In this document: piece by piece, positions 8,783-18,446 of the stretch
Numbering within the stretch: the stretch's first letter is position 1
Layout: every line of letters begins with the position of its first letter
Source: Peptococcaceae bacterium
Lineage (GTDB): Bacteria > Bacillota > DSM-12270 > Thermacetogeniales > Thermacetogeniaceae
DNA length: 45,127 nucleotides
NCBI GenBank assembly: GCA_023249405.1
Contig: JAHFCR010000021.1
Location: 1-45,127 of the forward strand
Direction: 5' to 3'
Translations under genes and position numbers: made by a program
Notes under the pieces: model-generated
What the model was told of the DNA's origin: nothing
Seen by the model: only the letters and a program-made list of their open reading frames with translations
The model's database searches: none

Positions 8783-8815
8783 AAACCGGACGTGCGGTTT
8801 TCCCGCATCCGGCTT
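8783..8815 (-). ncRNA. Group II intron domain V
   Basis: The minus-strand sequence begins AAGCCGGATGCGGG, with a GAAA-like loop and the complementary return CCGCACGTCCGGTTT. It carries the AGC catalytic triad and the small hairpin shape typical of domain V, which forms the active site of the ribozyme. Confidence 0.8.
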
Positions 8816-8875
8816 ACCTGCTAGCTTCACATCAAGGTTTATGAGACCTATCGGCCTGGTCGTGCTTTCGAGATT

Positions 8876-10154
8876 TCAACAGTACCGTATCCGGAAATCG
8901 TTATAGAGCTTCAGGTACTTGTAGATGAATTCCCTACTCCACCATGCCCAGCCGAAACCTGCTTTTTGCCTTGCCCGTTGCAGATGTCGTCGCACCTTTA
9001 GCTCCGCCCATCGCCTTATGTAGCTGAAGCGCTTGGCGGAGTTGCCGACCCGGAAGTAGTTGACCCAGCCGCGGAGGATGGGGTTAATCAGAAATATCAC
9101 CGTCCCGATAGGCTGAGATTTGTAGCGCCGGAAGATATCCTTGAGTTTTTGCAGCAGTTTGGAGCGAGATTTGAGCTTGGGCGTTCTTATCGCAATCCAT
9201 TTGCCCTTGCGGCTGCGCCCCAACCGAAAATCAAAGCCCACGAATCCGAAGCTTTCCTTCTTCCACAGGTCTACAATCCGACTTTTCTGCTCGTTCACCC
9301 GGACGCCCAGCTTCCCGAATTCCTCAAGGAGTCTCTTGTGAGCCATTTCCACCAGCCACTGCCGCTTCGGATGACCGTCCACCAACACCACCAGGTCGTC
9401 GGCAAAGCGAGCATATTCGATATGCCATGCCTCGTCCGTCCTTGGTGACCGTTTTGGCCTTCTCCAGCATCCTGTCAACTTCATTTAGGTAGAGATTCGC
9501 AAGCAACGGCGATAGTGGTGCCCCCTGCGGCACACCGCGTTTGCCGCCAGCCTTGAGAATCAGTTTAAGCAGATGCATCACCTCGGGGTCGTTCACCCTG
9601 GCTGCGACTTTCTGCAACAGGATGTCGTGACGGATGTTATCAAAGTACGCTTCGAGATCAACGTCGATAACTGTTGTTTTCCCGCAGTATGCAGATCCAC
9701 CGACTCTCTTGGCGGCGTCTTGGGCTTTTCGCCCGGGGCGGTACCCAAATGACCCCTCTTGGAAATCCGCTTCGAAGATGGGTTCCAGAATGATCTTGAG
9801 GGCACCCTGGACAACTCTGTCCCGAATAGTGGGAATGCCCAGGGTGCGGAATTTTCCCCCGCCCTTTGGTGTCTCCTTTTTCCGGTTCGGGGCGGGTTGA
9901 TACGTTTCGGAGACCAGTTCGTTCCGTATCTGCTCCAGATACTCCTGCACTCCACTCTCTTCGATGGCTTCAAAGGTGACCCCGTCGATGCCCGGAGCTC
10001 CATTGTTCTTGCTGGCCATCAGATAAGCTTCAAGCAAGGTATCCAGTTTGCATACATGGACGTACAACCCCCAGAAACGCCAGGTCTTATCCGCCTTCGC
10101 CTTGATGTAAATCCTCTCCCGCAGGTCATGCAGGCTGATAGGCGTGTTTGTCAT
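8876..10154 (-). pseudogene. ltrA: Group II intron reverse transcriptase/maturase, frameshifted
   Basis: The protein would help the intron splice and copy itself into DNA. The N-terminal frame (9324-10154) has NNGAPGIDGVTF, FRTLGIPTIRDRVVQ and RGVPQGAPLSPLLANLYL. The C-terminal frame (8876-9484) has the polymerase motif YARFADDLVVLVD and a maturase domain ending in WWSREFIYKYLK. The frames meet with a single shift near 9420-9450, just before the FADD catalytic box. Joined, they make about 425 residues, the normal size. Start ATG with agggaggc upstream. Unless the shift is a sequencing error, the enzyme is dead and the intron would depend on another copy. Confidence 0.85.
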
Positions 10155-10769
10155 TCCGCCTCTGCCTCCCTTATTGATTGAGGAATGCTAAAACAGCAGG
10201 GCTCCTTCCCTCTGCGTGCATTACCGCGACTCATCGGTACTACGAACCCATCCGCCACCCTCTCACCTTTCCGCCCACTTCCCGGGTGCTCCGGTTATAG
10301 GGCTTACCTTGCTCCGGGAATTTCTTCCCGGGGTGAGGAGGGCTTCTCCAGTTGCTTAGCGAGTCCTTGCTGCCATGCCGTCGCTACCACCCCGCCAGAG
10401 CGGAACTGCCGTATCAGCCACTTTCGGCAGTTCGTGCTGCTTTCGTCTGATTAAGGGAGACTCGGCCTCCGGAGTTAGTGTTTGTCGAGGCCACCTATGC
10501 GTTCACTTTCGTTACGGCCTGGCAACTCGCGATCACTCTAGCAGTGACCCTGTCGATAGACTCCAGCACACTCAGTTTCCCAAGAGCACTGCTATCCGAG
10601 CTACGGGGCTTTGGCTATTACCCCGGCAGGACTAACTCCTGCTGAACTCGCCAGCCTTCGCTGGACATACCTTAACCGAACACCGATGTGCGGATCTTGA
10701 GTTCGGCCATATGCCCTGCGACAGGGAGGTCTTAACAGAACATCTATACAGTCTTCACCTGGTTTCTAT

Positions 10770-11288
10770 TTCGTAATCATTCTTGAATTGCCTATTTTAA
10801 ACCTTTGACCATCATTACAATAAAGAACAGTTTATTTCTTATATTCCCCTTGGATTTTGTGAAAATGTACAGAAGATTTATTATACTGCTCACATAAGGC
10901 GGGCTATCTCAAAGTGTATGCCCTGCGCGAACCAGACGTCGTCATGCAATCAACAGAGCCCTCAGCCCGCAGTGGATTGAATCCCCTCCTGACTGATAAA
11001 AACTAAGCCCGCTACCTGAGAGGTGGCGGGCATAAGTTGAATGAGAGCCCAATAGTCGCCTAAAAAAGTTTCTTAATATTGACCATAGTTCCTTAAAAAC
11101 CGTAGGTATTATGCCAAATAAGCAGTTATTCTCCGTTTATGTAGTATTATGTAAACTCTACCATATACAAACATGTAAACAAGACTCTTTTACTGCCAGC
11201 GTTGGATACCCCGATTACCCTATTCGCCGTGCTCCCACCAGCGAAGTACCCCGGGGATTTGCCAGTCCCGAGAACGAATTCTATGCTG
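10770..11288. other. Gene-free interval between intron and pucR remnant
   Basis: I find no convincing coding frame on either strand in this 519-base stretch. The only structure is the hairpin at 11007-11031. It is part of the decayed zone and probably holds degraded upstream sequence of the intron target. Confidence 0.5.
11007..11031. terminator. GC-rich hairpin (11-bp stem, 3-nt loop)
   Basis: gcccgctacct at 11007-11017 pairs with aggtggcgggc at 11021-11031 (one G-T wobble) around the loop gag. There is no long T run on either side, so termination would be weak. The structure itself is clear. Confidence 0.5.
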
Positions 11289-11455
11289 TCACTCTTCGAT
11301 ATTGATTAATGGCAAGATCTATAAAGATATCTCCATGTTCAGGCGGTCATTAGCACATTTCAAGCTCACCCTGCATAATTTTTCGATATTGGCAATCCTG
11401 TATCTCACAGCATTGGAATGTAAATACATTTTTTTGGCAGTATCCCGATAACTAG
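11289..11455 (-). pseudogene. PucR-family regulator, C-terminal remnant
   Basis: The minus-strand frame matches the last 55 or so residues of the intact pucR at 18647: YRDTAKKMYLHSNAVRYRI against YRDTATIMYMHPNTVRYRI, and then NIEKLCRV and DRLNMEI in both. After DRLNMEISL a TAG at 11319-11321 replaces the AAG that encodes K in the intact copy, but the frame continues ILPLINIEE to TGA at 11289, so this is a nonsense mutation inside the old reading frame. Upstream similarity stops at about 11452, exactly where the IS1634-like sequence starts on the other strand. The insertion plainly destroyed a second pucR. Confidence 0.85.
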
Positions 11456-12570
11456 CCGGGACGGCGGTGCTCCCCTGTTCTTTGACGTCTACCAGGGGAA
11501 CGTGTCCGACCCGGTGGAGTTCGACCATTTTATCCGTGACCTGGTCGAGCGGTTCAACGATATCTTTACGTCTTGCGATGATCTGACCATCGTCTGCGAT
11601 AAGGGCAACAACTCTAAAGATAATCTGAAACTTTTAGGGGCCACCCCCTTTCACTTCGTGGCATCCCTGGCGCCGTCTCATCTGAAGCAGGTCCTGGAGA
11701 TACCGCTTGAAGAGTACCAGACTTGCAAGAATAAGCGCCTGGATGGAGAAAAGTACTGCATCACCAGAGCCGATGTCTACGGAATTGAGCGGACAGTGGT
11801 GCTGGTCTATAACCCCGCCCTGTTCGAGGGACAGCTCCAGGGCATCATGAACAATCTGAATAAGACCCTGAAAGTGCTCATGATGCTTAAAGAAAAGCTC
11901 GCCGCCTGGAAGGGCGAGAAACGGAAGGGCCGGAAACCGACCGCCGCTTCGGTGGAGAAACAGGAAAAAAGGATCCTCTGCCGGGAGTACATGAAGACGC
12001 TGATCAATTACACAGTGCAGGAAGTCGGTGGTTGGTGGGTCGATCTGCAATACGGTGTCGACCAGCAGGCTTTTGATAAACTGAAAGCGACGTCTCTGGG
12101 CAAGACGATCCTGTTCTCCGACCGGGAAGACTGGGATGCTGAGCAGTACATCCTCACCTACCGCGACCAGTACGGGATCGAACACGATTTCCGGCAGATG
12201 AAAGACCCTTCCTGGGTCAGTTGGGACCCTCTCCTGCACTGGACGGATCAGAAAATCAGGGTGCACGCCTTTTACTGCTTCACGGCGCTTCTGATCTCGT
12301 CACTGCTGAAAAGGGATCTTCAGGCGAGAAAGATTTCCATATCCCTGCCCAGGGCGTTTGAAAAGTTGTCAAAGATCCAGGAAGTGACGATCACGTATCC
12401 CTCGTCCAAGCGGGCCAAAGAACCGAACCAGGTGGCGATGCTCTCGGAAATGGATCAGGAACAAACAATGCTCTATGATGCCTTGGGTCTTGATGATTAT
12501 GCAGTTGGTACTACGTTTTAAGACCTGAAAGCCTTGATATTAAAGGATTGCAAAAAGTGAGAAATAATAA
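11450..12570 (+). mobile_element. IS1634/IS4-type insertion sequence, 5'-truncated
   Basis: The element reads on the plus strand and is joined to the pucR remnant at about 11452. The distal end beyond the stop at 12521 is not resolved; I do not see convincing terminal inverted repeats. Confidence 0.6.
11463..12521 (+). pseudogene. IS1634-family transposase, N-terminus missing
   Basis: DDE transposase. The open frame runs in without a start codon from DGGAPLFFDVYQGNVSD (family form: two catalytic-fold strands ahead of the first long spacer), through QEVGGWWVDLQYGVDQQAF, to the catalytic-Glu segment YGIEHDFRQMKDPS and the C-terminal end. Intact relatives are about 550-580 residues, so roughly 200 N-terminal residues, including the first catalytic Asp region, are missing. 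The GTG at 11502 is an artefact of the truncation and not a true start. Confidence 0.8.
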
Positions 12571-12720
12571 TTCGTAAAGTCCCGGTAGACAGCATCCCCG
12601 GCATTGACAAGGTGGCAGCGGCCACCAGGCGCACCATCCTTTAAAATGCCATTTTAGTCGCGCCTTGTTAAAGAATTCCTTCTTGGTTTAGAAATATTTT
12701 TGAGATAATTTTTTAAGCGA

Positions 12721-15018
12721 TTAAATTTTGCTTAGCACGGAAGCCGGGCATGTACGTTCCTTAAACAGTTGCTGCATGCCAGCATATATATCTTCCGCAG
12801 TTGCTGGCAATTGTCTGATCCTGACTCCCACCGCATCATAGATGGCATTGATAACAGCCGGCGTCATGGCAGCGCTCAAGGACTCGGCAATGCCCTTGGC
12901 GCCGAAAGGGCCGGTCGCTTCCAGTTCCTCCACCGGCGTCACGGTGATGTCGGGGCAGTCAAGCGCTGTCGGGATCAGGTAGGTGGCATAATTGTCGGTC
13001 AGCATGTGGCCATCCTTGATGATGCCTTTTTCCATGACCGCATATCCCATGCCCATGACCGTTCCTCCTTCGGCCTGGCCCTCCAGCCCCTGAATATTGA
13101 TGATTTTGCCGGCATCGGGGATGCAGACGGTCTCTACGACATCCACGGCACCCGTCCTGATGTCCACCTCCACCACGGCGATCTGAGTAGTCGATCCGAA
13201 CAGGAGGCTGGGGATGCCATACAACCCCTGCACACCCTTATCTGCAACGGGCATGTCGAAGAGACTTGAGGCCCGGATGGCCGATCCCTGCTCTTCGGCC
13301 AACTGGGCCAACTCCGGAATGGACATCTTCCTGGCGCCATCATGAACCTCATGGTCACCAAAACAGACTTCATCTGGCAGCACTCTCCAGATCTTGGCCG
13401 CAAACCGCTGCAGTTGCCGCCTGATCTCTGCCGCCGCCAGCAGGATGGCATTACCAGCTGCGTACACCGTCCGCGAAGCCGCGGCGACACCCGAATCCGG
13501 AGTGCAGGAAGAATCTCCCTGGATCACCTCCACCATGCTCAAGGGGCATTGCATGGCCTGAGCCGCGATCTGGGCAAAGACGATGTGGTTGCCCTGCCCC
13601 ACTTCCGGGCAACCGACCATTACCTGATAAGTTCCCCGGCTTGTTAGCACGATCTCAGCCGCACTGTAATCGGGGAGCCCCCGGCCCAACCCGACTCCCT
13701 TGATGCAGGTGGCAATACCGACACCCCGCTTGAGCCAGGGCTTGGCAAGATGCCGCCGGATCTGGGCACGCTCGCTCCAGAGTTTCGTGTCTCTGGCCTT
13801 CAACAGGGCCGGCACCGTACCCATGGCCATGGTCAGGGTATTGCCAAGAGGGCCGTGGTCGCCGGTCACCAGGCTGTTTTTCAGCCTGATCTCCAGCGGA
13901 TCCCACCCCTGATCGGCAGCGATGATCTCCATCTGGCTTTCCATGGCAAAATTAACCTGGGGAACTCCGAAGCCCCGCATGGCCGAACTGGGGCAATTGT
14001 TCGTATAGACACAATAGCCTGTCACATCCATATTGGGAACCCGATAGGCGCCGCAAGCGTGCCCGATGGCATTGGTCAGCACCGCTCCTCCCAGGCCGGC
14101 ATAGGCCCCCGTATCCGCCACTATCGTCACCTGGTTGGCCAGCAGTATACCGGCCCGGCTCACCGCAGTCTTCATGGTGATGGACATGGCATGCCGCTTC
14201 CAGCCAGTCGTGTTAGACTCCTCCCTGGTATTGACCAACTTGACCGGTCTCCCGATCTTAACCGCCATCACAGCCAGTTGTGCCTGCACAGTCAGATCGT
14301 CCTTACCGCCAAAAGCCCCTCCGACCGGATTGGAAACGATCCGGATCCGCTCTTCGGGTATGGCCAGCACCCGGCTCAGTTGGCGCTGATCCTGGCTCGG
14401 ATACTGGGAACCGCACCAGATCGTCATGTGCCCATCCCTGAAAACAGCCACGCCGCCCTCGGGCTCCAGGTAGACCGGAAACTGGATCGGGCTGTAATAG
14501 CTCTGCTCGACAATCAGGTCTGCCGATTTGAACGCCGCTTCCACGTCTCCGTTAGCGACATGAGCTTGAAGCAGCACGTTACCTCCGTCATGCACCAGAG
14601 GCGCTCCCTCTGCAAGCGCCCTGTATGGATCAAAGACGCCCGGCAATTCCCGGTAGGCGATCCGGATCTTCTCTGCGGCACGCGCCGCTATGTCCCTGGA
14701 TTCGGCCAGTACACCAGCTATCGGATCGCCCTCATATCTAACCACGGTATTGCAGAAGACCGGCTGGTCGTCAACGACAATACCGTAGCCGTTGCATCCG
14801 GGAACATCCCGGTATGTCACCACGGCCAGCACGCCTGGATATTTTTCTGCCTCCGCTGTATCTAGCTCTAATATCTCTGCATGGGGCACGCCGGCGCGCA
14901 CGATCACGCCCCAGACCATGTCAGAGAAACGCAGGTCGGTCATATACCGGATCTTTCCGGTAGTCTTGTCCTGGGCATCCTCTCTTCTTATCGGTTTGCC
15001 GATCCACTCGTAGCTCAT
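12721..15018 (-). CDS. Molybdenum hydroxylase large (molybdopterin-binding) subunit, xanthine dehydrogenase family
   Basis: Hydroxylates a purine or related N-heterocycle at the Mo centre in the cytoplasm. The 765-residue product has the a/b-hammerhead domain at 1-130, VGGAFGGKDD near 235, MRGFGVPQ near 350 and GPFGAKGIAE at 703-712, whose Glu712 is in the position of the catalytic glutamate. Start ATG with aaaagggg upstream. It needs 2Fe-2S and FAD partners. The small subunit nearest to it (8046) is broken and no FAD gene is adjacent, so it may borrow the intact subunits at 23913-25338. It follows the truncated amidohydrolase by about 50 bp, last in the run starting at pucR. Substrate among xanthine, purine, urate-type or methylated purines is unknown. 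Confidence 0.9.
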   Translation of the reverse strand: MSYEWIGKPIRREDAQDKTTGKIRYMTDLRFSDMVWGVIVRAGVPHAEILELDTAEAEKYPGVLAVVTYRDVPGCNGYGIVVDDQPVFCNTVVRYEGDPIAGVLAESRDIAARAAEKIRIAYRELPGVFDPYRALAEGAPLVHDGGNVLLQAHVANGDVEAAFKSADLIVEQSYYSPIQFPVYLEPEGGVAVFRDGHMTIWCGSQYPSQDQRQLSRVLAIPEERIRIVSNPVGGAFGGKDDLTVQAQLAVMAVKIGRPVKLVNTREESNTTGWKRHAMSITMKTAVSRAGILLANQVTIVADTGAYAGLGGAVLTNAIGHACGAYRVPNMDVTGYCVYTNNCPSSAMRGFGVPQVNFAMESQMEIIAADQGWDPLEIRLKNSLVTGDHGPLGNTLTMAMGTVPALLKARDTKLWSERAQIRRHLAKPWLKRGVGIATCIKGVGLGRGLPDYSAAEIVLTSRGTYQVMVGCPEVGQGNHIVFAQIAAQAMQCPLSMVEVIQGDSSCTPDSGVAAASRTVYAAGNAILLAAAEIRRQLQRFAAKIWRVLPDEVCFGDHEVHDGARKMSIPELAQLAEEQGSAIRASSLFDMPVADKGVQGLYGIPSLLFGSTTQIAVVEVDIRTGAVDVVETVCIPDAGKIINIQGLEGQAEGGTVMGMGYAVMEKGIIKDGHMLTDNYATYLIPTALDCPDITVTPVEELEATGPFGAKGIAESLSAAMTPAVINAIYDAVGVRIRQLPATAEDIYAGMQQLFKERTCPASVLSKI

Positions 15019-15070
15019 GCCACACCCCTTTTCCGGCCAGGCTTAGCCCGCATTCGCGCGCATCCTGCGC

Positions 15071-15403
15071 TCAGAGCACGCCGGCCCTTCTGCCAACCCG
15101 AGAATAATAGAGAGATTCAGGATCGTGGCTCCTCTCCAACGGCCAAATGCGCAGCCGTAACCAGTCTAGCAGCTCCATATCGCTGGCCTGCCCCCGAAAC
15201 AGTGTCTGGCAAAGGTGCACATGGCTCTGGACAAGACCTGGGATCACCGCCATGCCGGTACCGTCGATCACCCGGTCAGCAGTATTGCCGGTCTCGCCGA
15301 TGGCAACTATGCGGTCACAATCGACCAGGAGATTGCCCTGAAGCACCTGGTAGTCCTCGTTCATGGTGACGATAGTCGCATTCCTAATCAATATGCTCAT
15401 GCT
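15071..15403 (-). pseudogene. Amidohydrolase (AtzA/MTA-SAH deaminase type), N-terminal fragment
   Basis: Only about 110 residues of a normally 430-460 residue metal-dependent deaminase remain: the b-sandwich strand ILIRNATIVTMNEDYQVLQG and the metal motif PGLVQSHVHLCQTLFRG, followed by ELLDWLRLRIWPLE. Similarity ends after SLYYSRV and the frame stops 53 bp before the hydroxylase gene. The metal ligands of the later strands are lost, so it should be inactive. The chosen start is the ATG of MSILIRN; a longer frame to 15484 adds non-family residues. Confidence 0.8.
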
Positions 15404-15508
15404 TTCAGCGTCCCCTTGGATTTTTCGGAACGGTCCGGATCGCCCATAGACACAGGCCACGGACTCGGTATTATGCCGCCACAATTATAAATGAAAAGCC
15501 CGAATAAA

Positions 15509-15545
15509 CGAGAACTGATCCCCAGCAACCGGGGCTCAGTTCTCG
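15509..15545. terminator. Strong hairpin between ssnA and the truncated amidohydrolase
   Basis: cgagaactga (15509-15518) pairs with tcagttctcg (15536-15545), then one mismatch, then cccc/gggg, with a 7-nt loop. It lies in the 280-bp gap after ssnA. There is no clear T run, so it could terminate weakly or act as an attenuator for the downstream hydroxylase gene. Confidence 0.55.
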
Positions 15546-15686
15546 CTCCTCTCCTGGCTTGCCAATACCCGTCAATTCTTGCCATATGGCAATTGTCCCT
15601 CAATATTGTCAGCCCGCCAGTTGGTTTTGATCAGATCGGCATCGCTTATAGTCTGCCCGACGCAGTTCCGGCGAATCAGTGGACGA

Positions 15687-17009
15687 TCACAGCCGCGACC
15701 ACAGGCGGCCTGCCAACTCCCGGGACTTGGCCGTTATGGCCGCATCGTCGAGATTGAGCAAGCGTCGCCCTTTCATGAGTACCTTGCCTCCGACCATGGT
15801 AGTATCGACAAGGCCGCTACTAAACCCAAAAAGAACGTGGGCGAACCAGTTGGATGCTGTCATCGGCGTCGGCGCCTGATAATTCACCAGGATGATGTCT
15901 GCATAAGCCCCTGGCTCCAACCGGCCTAACAGGTGTGGATAAAAGCTCGACATAATCGAACTGTTGTTATCGAAGCCCATCGCCGGCAGTTCCGACCCCG
16001 CCCCGGGATCCCCCGCCATGAACTTGCGCAGCACATTGGCCACCTTCAACGATTCAAACATATCGCTTGTATAACCGTCAGTGCCGAGACCGACAAGCAC
16101 ACCGCTCGCAAACAGATCTCCCACCGGAGCGCAGCCCACGGCATTGCTCATATTGGATTCCGGGTTATGCACCACCATGGTGTCAGTCTCTTTCAGTATG
16201 GCGATCTCCCTCTGTGTTACCTGCACGCAGTGCGCGGCAACAGTTCGGGAGCCCAAAATACCCTGTTCCGCAAGGCGTTCCACCGCACGTTTGCCGCAAC
16301 GCCTGACCGCATCCTCGGCATCCTGAAATCCCTCAGCCACATGGATATGAAAACCGCTGTGCAACTCCTGTTCTGCTTCCCTGCATGCCGCCAGCGTGCT
16401 GTCAGAAAGAGTCATTGAGGCATGAAGTCCAAAGGTGGCTGAGAGTGACCCCTCACTGTCGCGGTATTGTTTGATGGCACGCACGTTCTCTTCGATGCCT
16501 GCCCGCATCACTGCCTTGCCATCCCGATCGGATACCTCGTAGGCCAGGCAGGCGCGCACACCAGTTTCCCGAACAGCCGCAGCGATCGCATCCAGACTGC
16601 CCGCCACGGCATGGGGACTGGCATGATGATCCAACAGAGCGGTCGTGCCGCACTTGATGCTGTCGATCAGAGACACCAGAGCACTGTAATAAATGTCTTC
16701 CGGAGTCATGGACTTGTCCAACCGCCACCATAAACGTTCTAGAATTTCTACCAGATTCTTGGGTGGCGCATCCTTGAGGGCCATTCCCCGGGCAAAAGTG
16801 CTGTAAAGGTGCGTGTGGGCGTTGATCATGCCCGGCATGATCACCATGCCCCCTGCGTCCCACCATTCCGCCTCAGGATACGATCGCCGCAGATCGGCAG
16901 TGGGGCCTACGGCAACCAGGCGATCGCCGGCAATCGCCACTGCTCCGTCTGCTTGATAGGGATCATCGAGTACCAGGGTTAATAGCCGGCCGTTTCCGAT
17001 CAGCAGCAC
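15687..17009 (-). CDS. ssnA: Amidohydrolase SsnA-like (purine-locus aminohydrolase)
   Basis: Member of the metal-dependent amidohydrolase superfamily found with selenium-dependent hydroxylases in the E. coli yge/ssnA cluster and needed for anaerobic purine use. From the GTG at 17009 the protein has 440 residues, like SsnA (about 442). Metal ligands: MINAHTHLYSTF (HxH at 65-67), GFHIHVAEG, VAAHCVQVT and LGTDGYTSD. The GTG is preferred over the upstream ATG at 17075 because ggagga lies just before it and family similarity begins there (VLLIGNGRLLTL). It starts 70 bp after the upstream deaminase gene, probably one transcript from pucR side. The exact substrate is not established; deamination or ring hydrolysis of a purine intermediate fits. 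Confidence 0.88.
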   Translation of the reverse strand: MLLIGNGRLLTLVLDDPYQADGAVAIAGDRLVAVGPTADLRRSYPEAEWWDAGGMVIMPGMINAHTHLYSTFARGMALKDAPPKNLVEILERLWWRLDKSMTPEDIYYSALVSLIDSIKCGTTALLDHHASPHAVAGSLDAIAAAVRETGVRACLAYEVSDRDGKAVMRAGIEENVRAIKQYRDSEGSLSATFGLHASMTLSDSTLAACREAEQELHSGFHIHVAEGFQDAEDAVRRCGKRAVERLAEQGILGSRTVAAHCVQVTQREIAILKETDTMVVHNPESNMSNAVGCAPVGDLFASGVLVGLGTDGYTSDMFESLKVANVLRKFMAGDPGAGSELPAMGFDNNSSIMSSFYPHLLGRLEPGAYADIILVNYQAPTPMTASNWFAHVLFGFSSGLVDTTMVGGKVLMKGRRLLNLDDAAITAKSRELAGRLWSRL

Positions 17010-17078
17010 GTGTCTCCTCCAGGAGCAAAACTCGTCACACTCCAGACGCCAGGCATCCGACGCTTGGATATGCATCTA

Positions 17079-18446
17079 TTAATTGCGCACTCGATCATAA
17101 ATCTTGGCTACGGCGCTGGACGCCTGTTTTGTTATTTTTTCCTCATCCACGCCGGTCAGGTGGCCATCCCGATAAACAATTTTGCCGTTGATCACCGTAA
17201 CATCTACTGGACGGTAATAACCGACTGTAGCCAGGAATGAGGCCGGATCCAGCAAAGCCCCCACTAGTTCCAACTTGTTGACATCAATCATAAACAGATC
17301 CGCTGCCTGGCCCACCGAGATCGCACCGAGATCATCGCGGCCCAATACCCTGGCCCCGCCCACTGTGGCCATTTTCAGCACGTCATATCCAGTAGGCGCC
17401 ATGTTGCTGGAGTTCAAGCGGTGCAACAAATAGGCCACGCGGAGATCGGCGAGCAGGTTGGATGCATCGTTGCTACCATTGCCATCCACAGCCAGTCCGA
17501 CTGGAACGTGCTTGTCCAGCATCTGTGGAATCTTGGCCACGCCTGAAGCCAATTTCATATTGGATACGGGACAATGAGCCACCCCGGCCTGCGCCTGGCT
17601 CAGGAGATCGATCTCCCCATCGTTAAAATGGACAGCGTGAGCGAACCAGACATCAGAACTCACCCAACCGCAGTCCTCGGCCCAGGCCAGCGGCCTCTTG
17701 CCGTAAGTTTCCAGACAATACCGCTCCTCATCCAGAGTTTCTGCCAGGTGCGTATGCAACCTGACCTGCTTCGCCCTGGCCAGCTTGGCCGATTCGATCA
17801 TCACTGTCGAATCCACCGAAAACGGAGAACAGGGCGCTAGCGCTACCTGCCTCATGGAATACTGTCCTGGGTCGTGAAATTTATCAACTAGGCGGATGCT
17901 ATCAGTCAGCACCTCGTCCACGCTCTCTACCAACTCATCAGGAGGCAGACCGCCATCCTTTTTCCCTCTAGTAAAGCAGCTTCGACCGGCATGGAAGCGG
18001 AGGCCCAGCGCTGCAGCCGCCTCAAATTGGCGATCAATAATCTGGCGGCCCCTGCCCCTCGGAAAAGCGAAGTGCTGATCGAATAGCGTGGTGCCGCCGT
18101 ACTTGACAAAGTCCGCCATCGCCACCAGGGAACTGTAATAGACAAAATTCGGGTCGACCTTCGTCCAGACGCCGTACAGAAACAGCAGCCAGTCAAAGAG
18201 TTCTGCCGATTGGATTTCCGGAATATTGCGAGTGAAGGCCTGCAAAAGATGGTGGTGAGTATTGACCAAGCCGGGATAGACGAACATATCACGGGCATCA
18301 ATGACCACTGCCCCTTCATCCGGCAGATTAGCCCCAATCGCCGCTATGGCTGGCCCCTCGGTTAAAATACTTTCTCCCGTCAAAACCCGGTCACAAGCAT
18401 CACAAGTCACGATTGCTTTGGCATTATTGATCAACAACCTGGACAT
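17079..18446 (-). CDS. 8-oxoguanine deaminase-like amidohydrolase
   Basis: Zinc-dependent aminohydrolase that would replace an exocyclic amino group on a purine (8-oxoguanine to urate) or a triazine-like ring by a carbonyl. From the ATG at 18446 it is 455 residues. Motifs: VNTHHHLLQAF (metal ligands at 64-66), TLFDQHFAFP, LHTHLAETLDEE, WFAHAVHFND and VDGNGSNDASNLLAD; the last resembles the DGSASND box of 8-oxoguanine deaminase and hydroxyatrazine hydrolase. A 50-residue N-terminal extension to 18596 is not family-like and is rejected; gggggt precedes the chosen ATG. It lies 201 bp after pucR on the same strand. In this setting it would feed urate or xanthine-type bases to the pathway. Confidence 0.82.
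   Translation of the reverse strand: MSRLLINNAKAIVTCDACDRVLTGESILTEGPAIAAIGANLPDEGAVVIDARDMFVYPGLVNTHHHLLQAFTRNIPEIQSAELFDWLLFLYGVWTKVDPNFVYYSSLVAMADFVKYGGTTLFDQHFAFPRGRGRQIIDRQFEAAAALGLRFHAGRSCFTRGKKDGGLPPDELVESVDEVLTDSIRLVDKFHDPGQYSMRQVALAPCSPFSVDSTVMIESAKLARAKQVRLHTHLAETLDEERYCLETYGKRPLAWAEDCGWVSSDVWFAHAVHFNDGEIDLLSQAQAGVAHCPVSNMKLASGVAKIPQMLDKHVPVGLAVDGNGSNDASNLLADLRVAYLLHRLNSSNMAPTGYDVLKMATVGGARVLGRDDLGAISVGQAADLFMIDVNKLELVGALLDPASFLATVGYYRPVDVTVINGKIVYRDGHLTGVDEEKITKQASSAVAKIYDRVRN

Larger units (their letters stand above)
8645..10765 (-). mobile_element. Group II intron with encoded reverse transcriptase/maturase
   Basis: The minus-strand element contains a long structured 5' region (about 10155-10765), a reverse transcriptase/maturase frame and, after it, a recognisable domain V. 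Both outer boundaries are estimates: the 3' end lies past domain VI near 8645 and the 5' end upstream of the segment gacctccctgtcgcagggc near 10725. The flanking exons do not read as any gene I recognise. Confidence 0.75.

Noticed and set aside
8557-8830. Two overlapping 83-codon frames beside the intron 3' end
   Set aside because: They read across intron domains V and VI and the adjacent exon; the coding look comes from structured RNA.
11502-11504. GTG start for the IS1634-like transposase
   Set aside because: The conserved frame continues upstream to about 11452 without a start codon; the GTG falls in the middle of a conserved segment.
13750-14865. 371-codon open frame on the plus strand
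   Set aside because: Antisense to the molybdenum hydroxylase large subunit at 12721. Histidine- and arginine-rich with no recognisable motif and no ribosome site.
17010-17075. Upstream ATG start for ssnA giving 22 more residues
   Set aside because: The extra residues are not family-like, and the GTG at 17009 has a strong ggagga and matches the family N-terminus.
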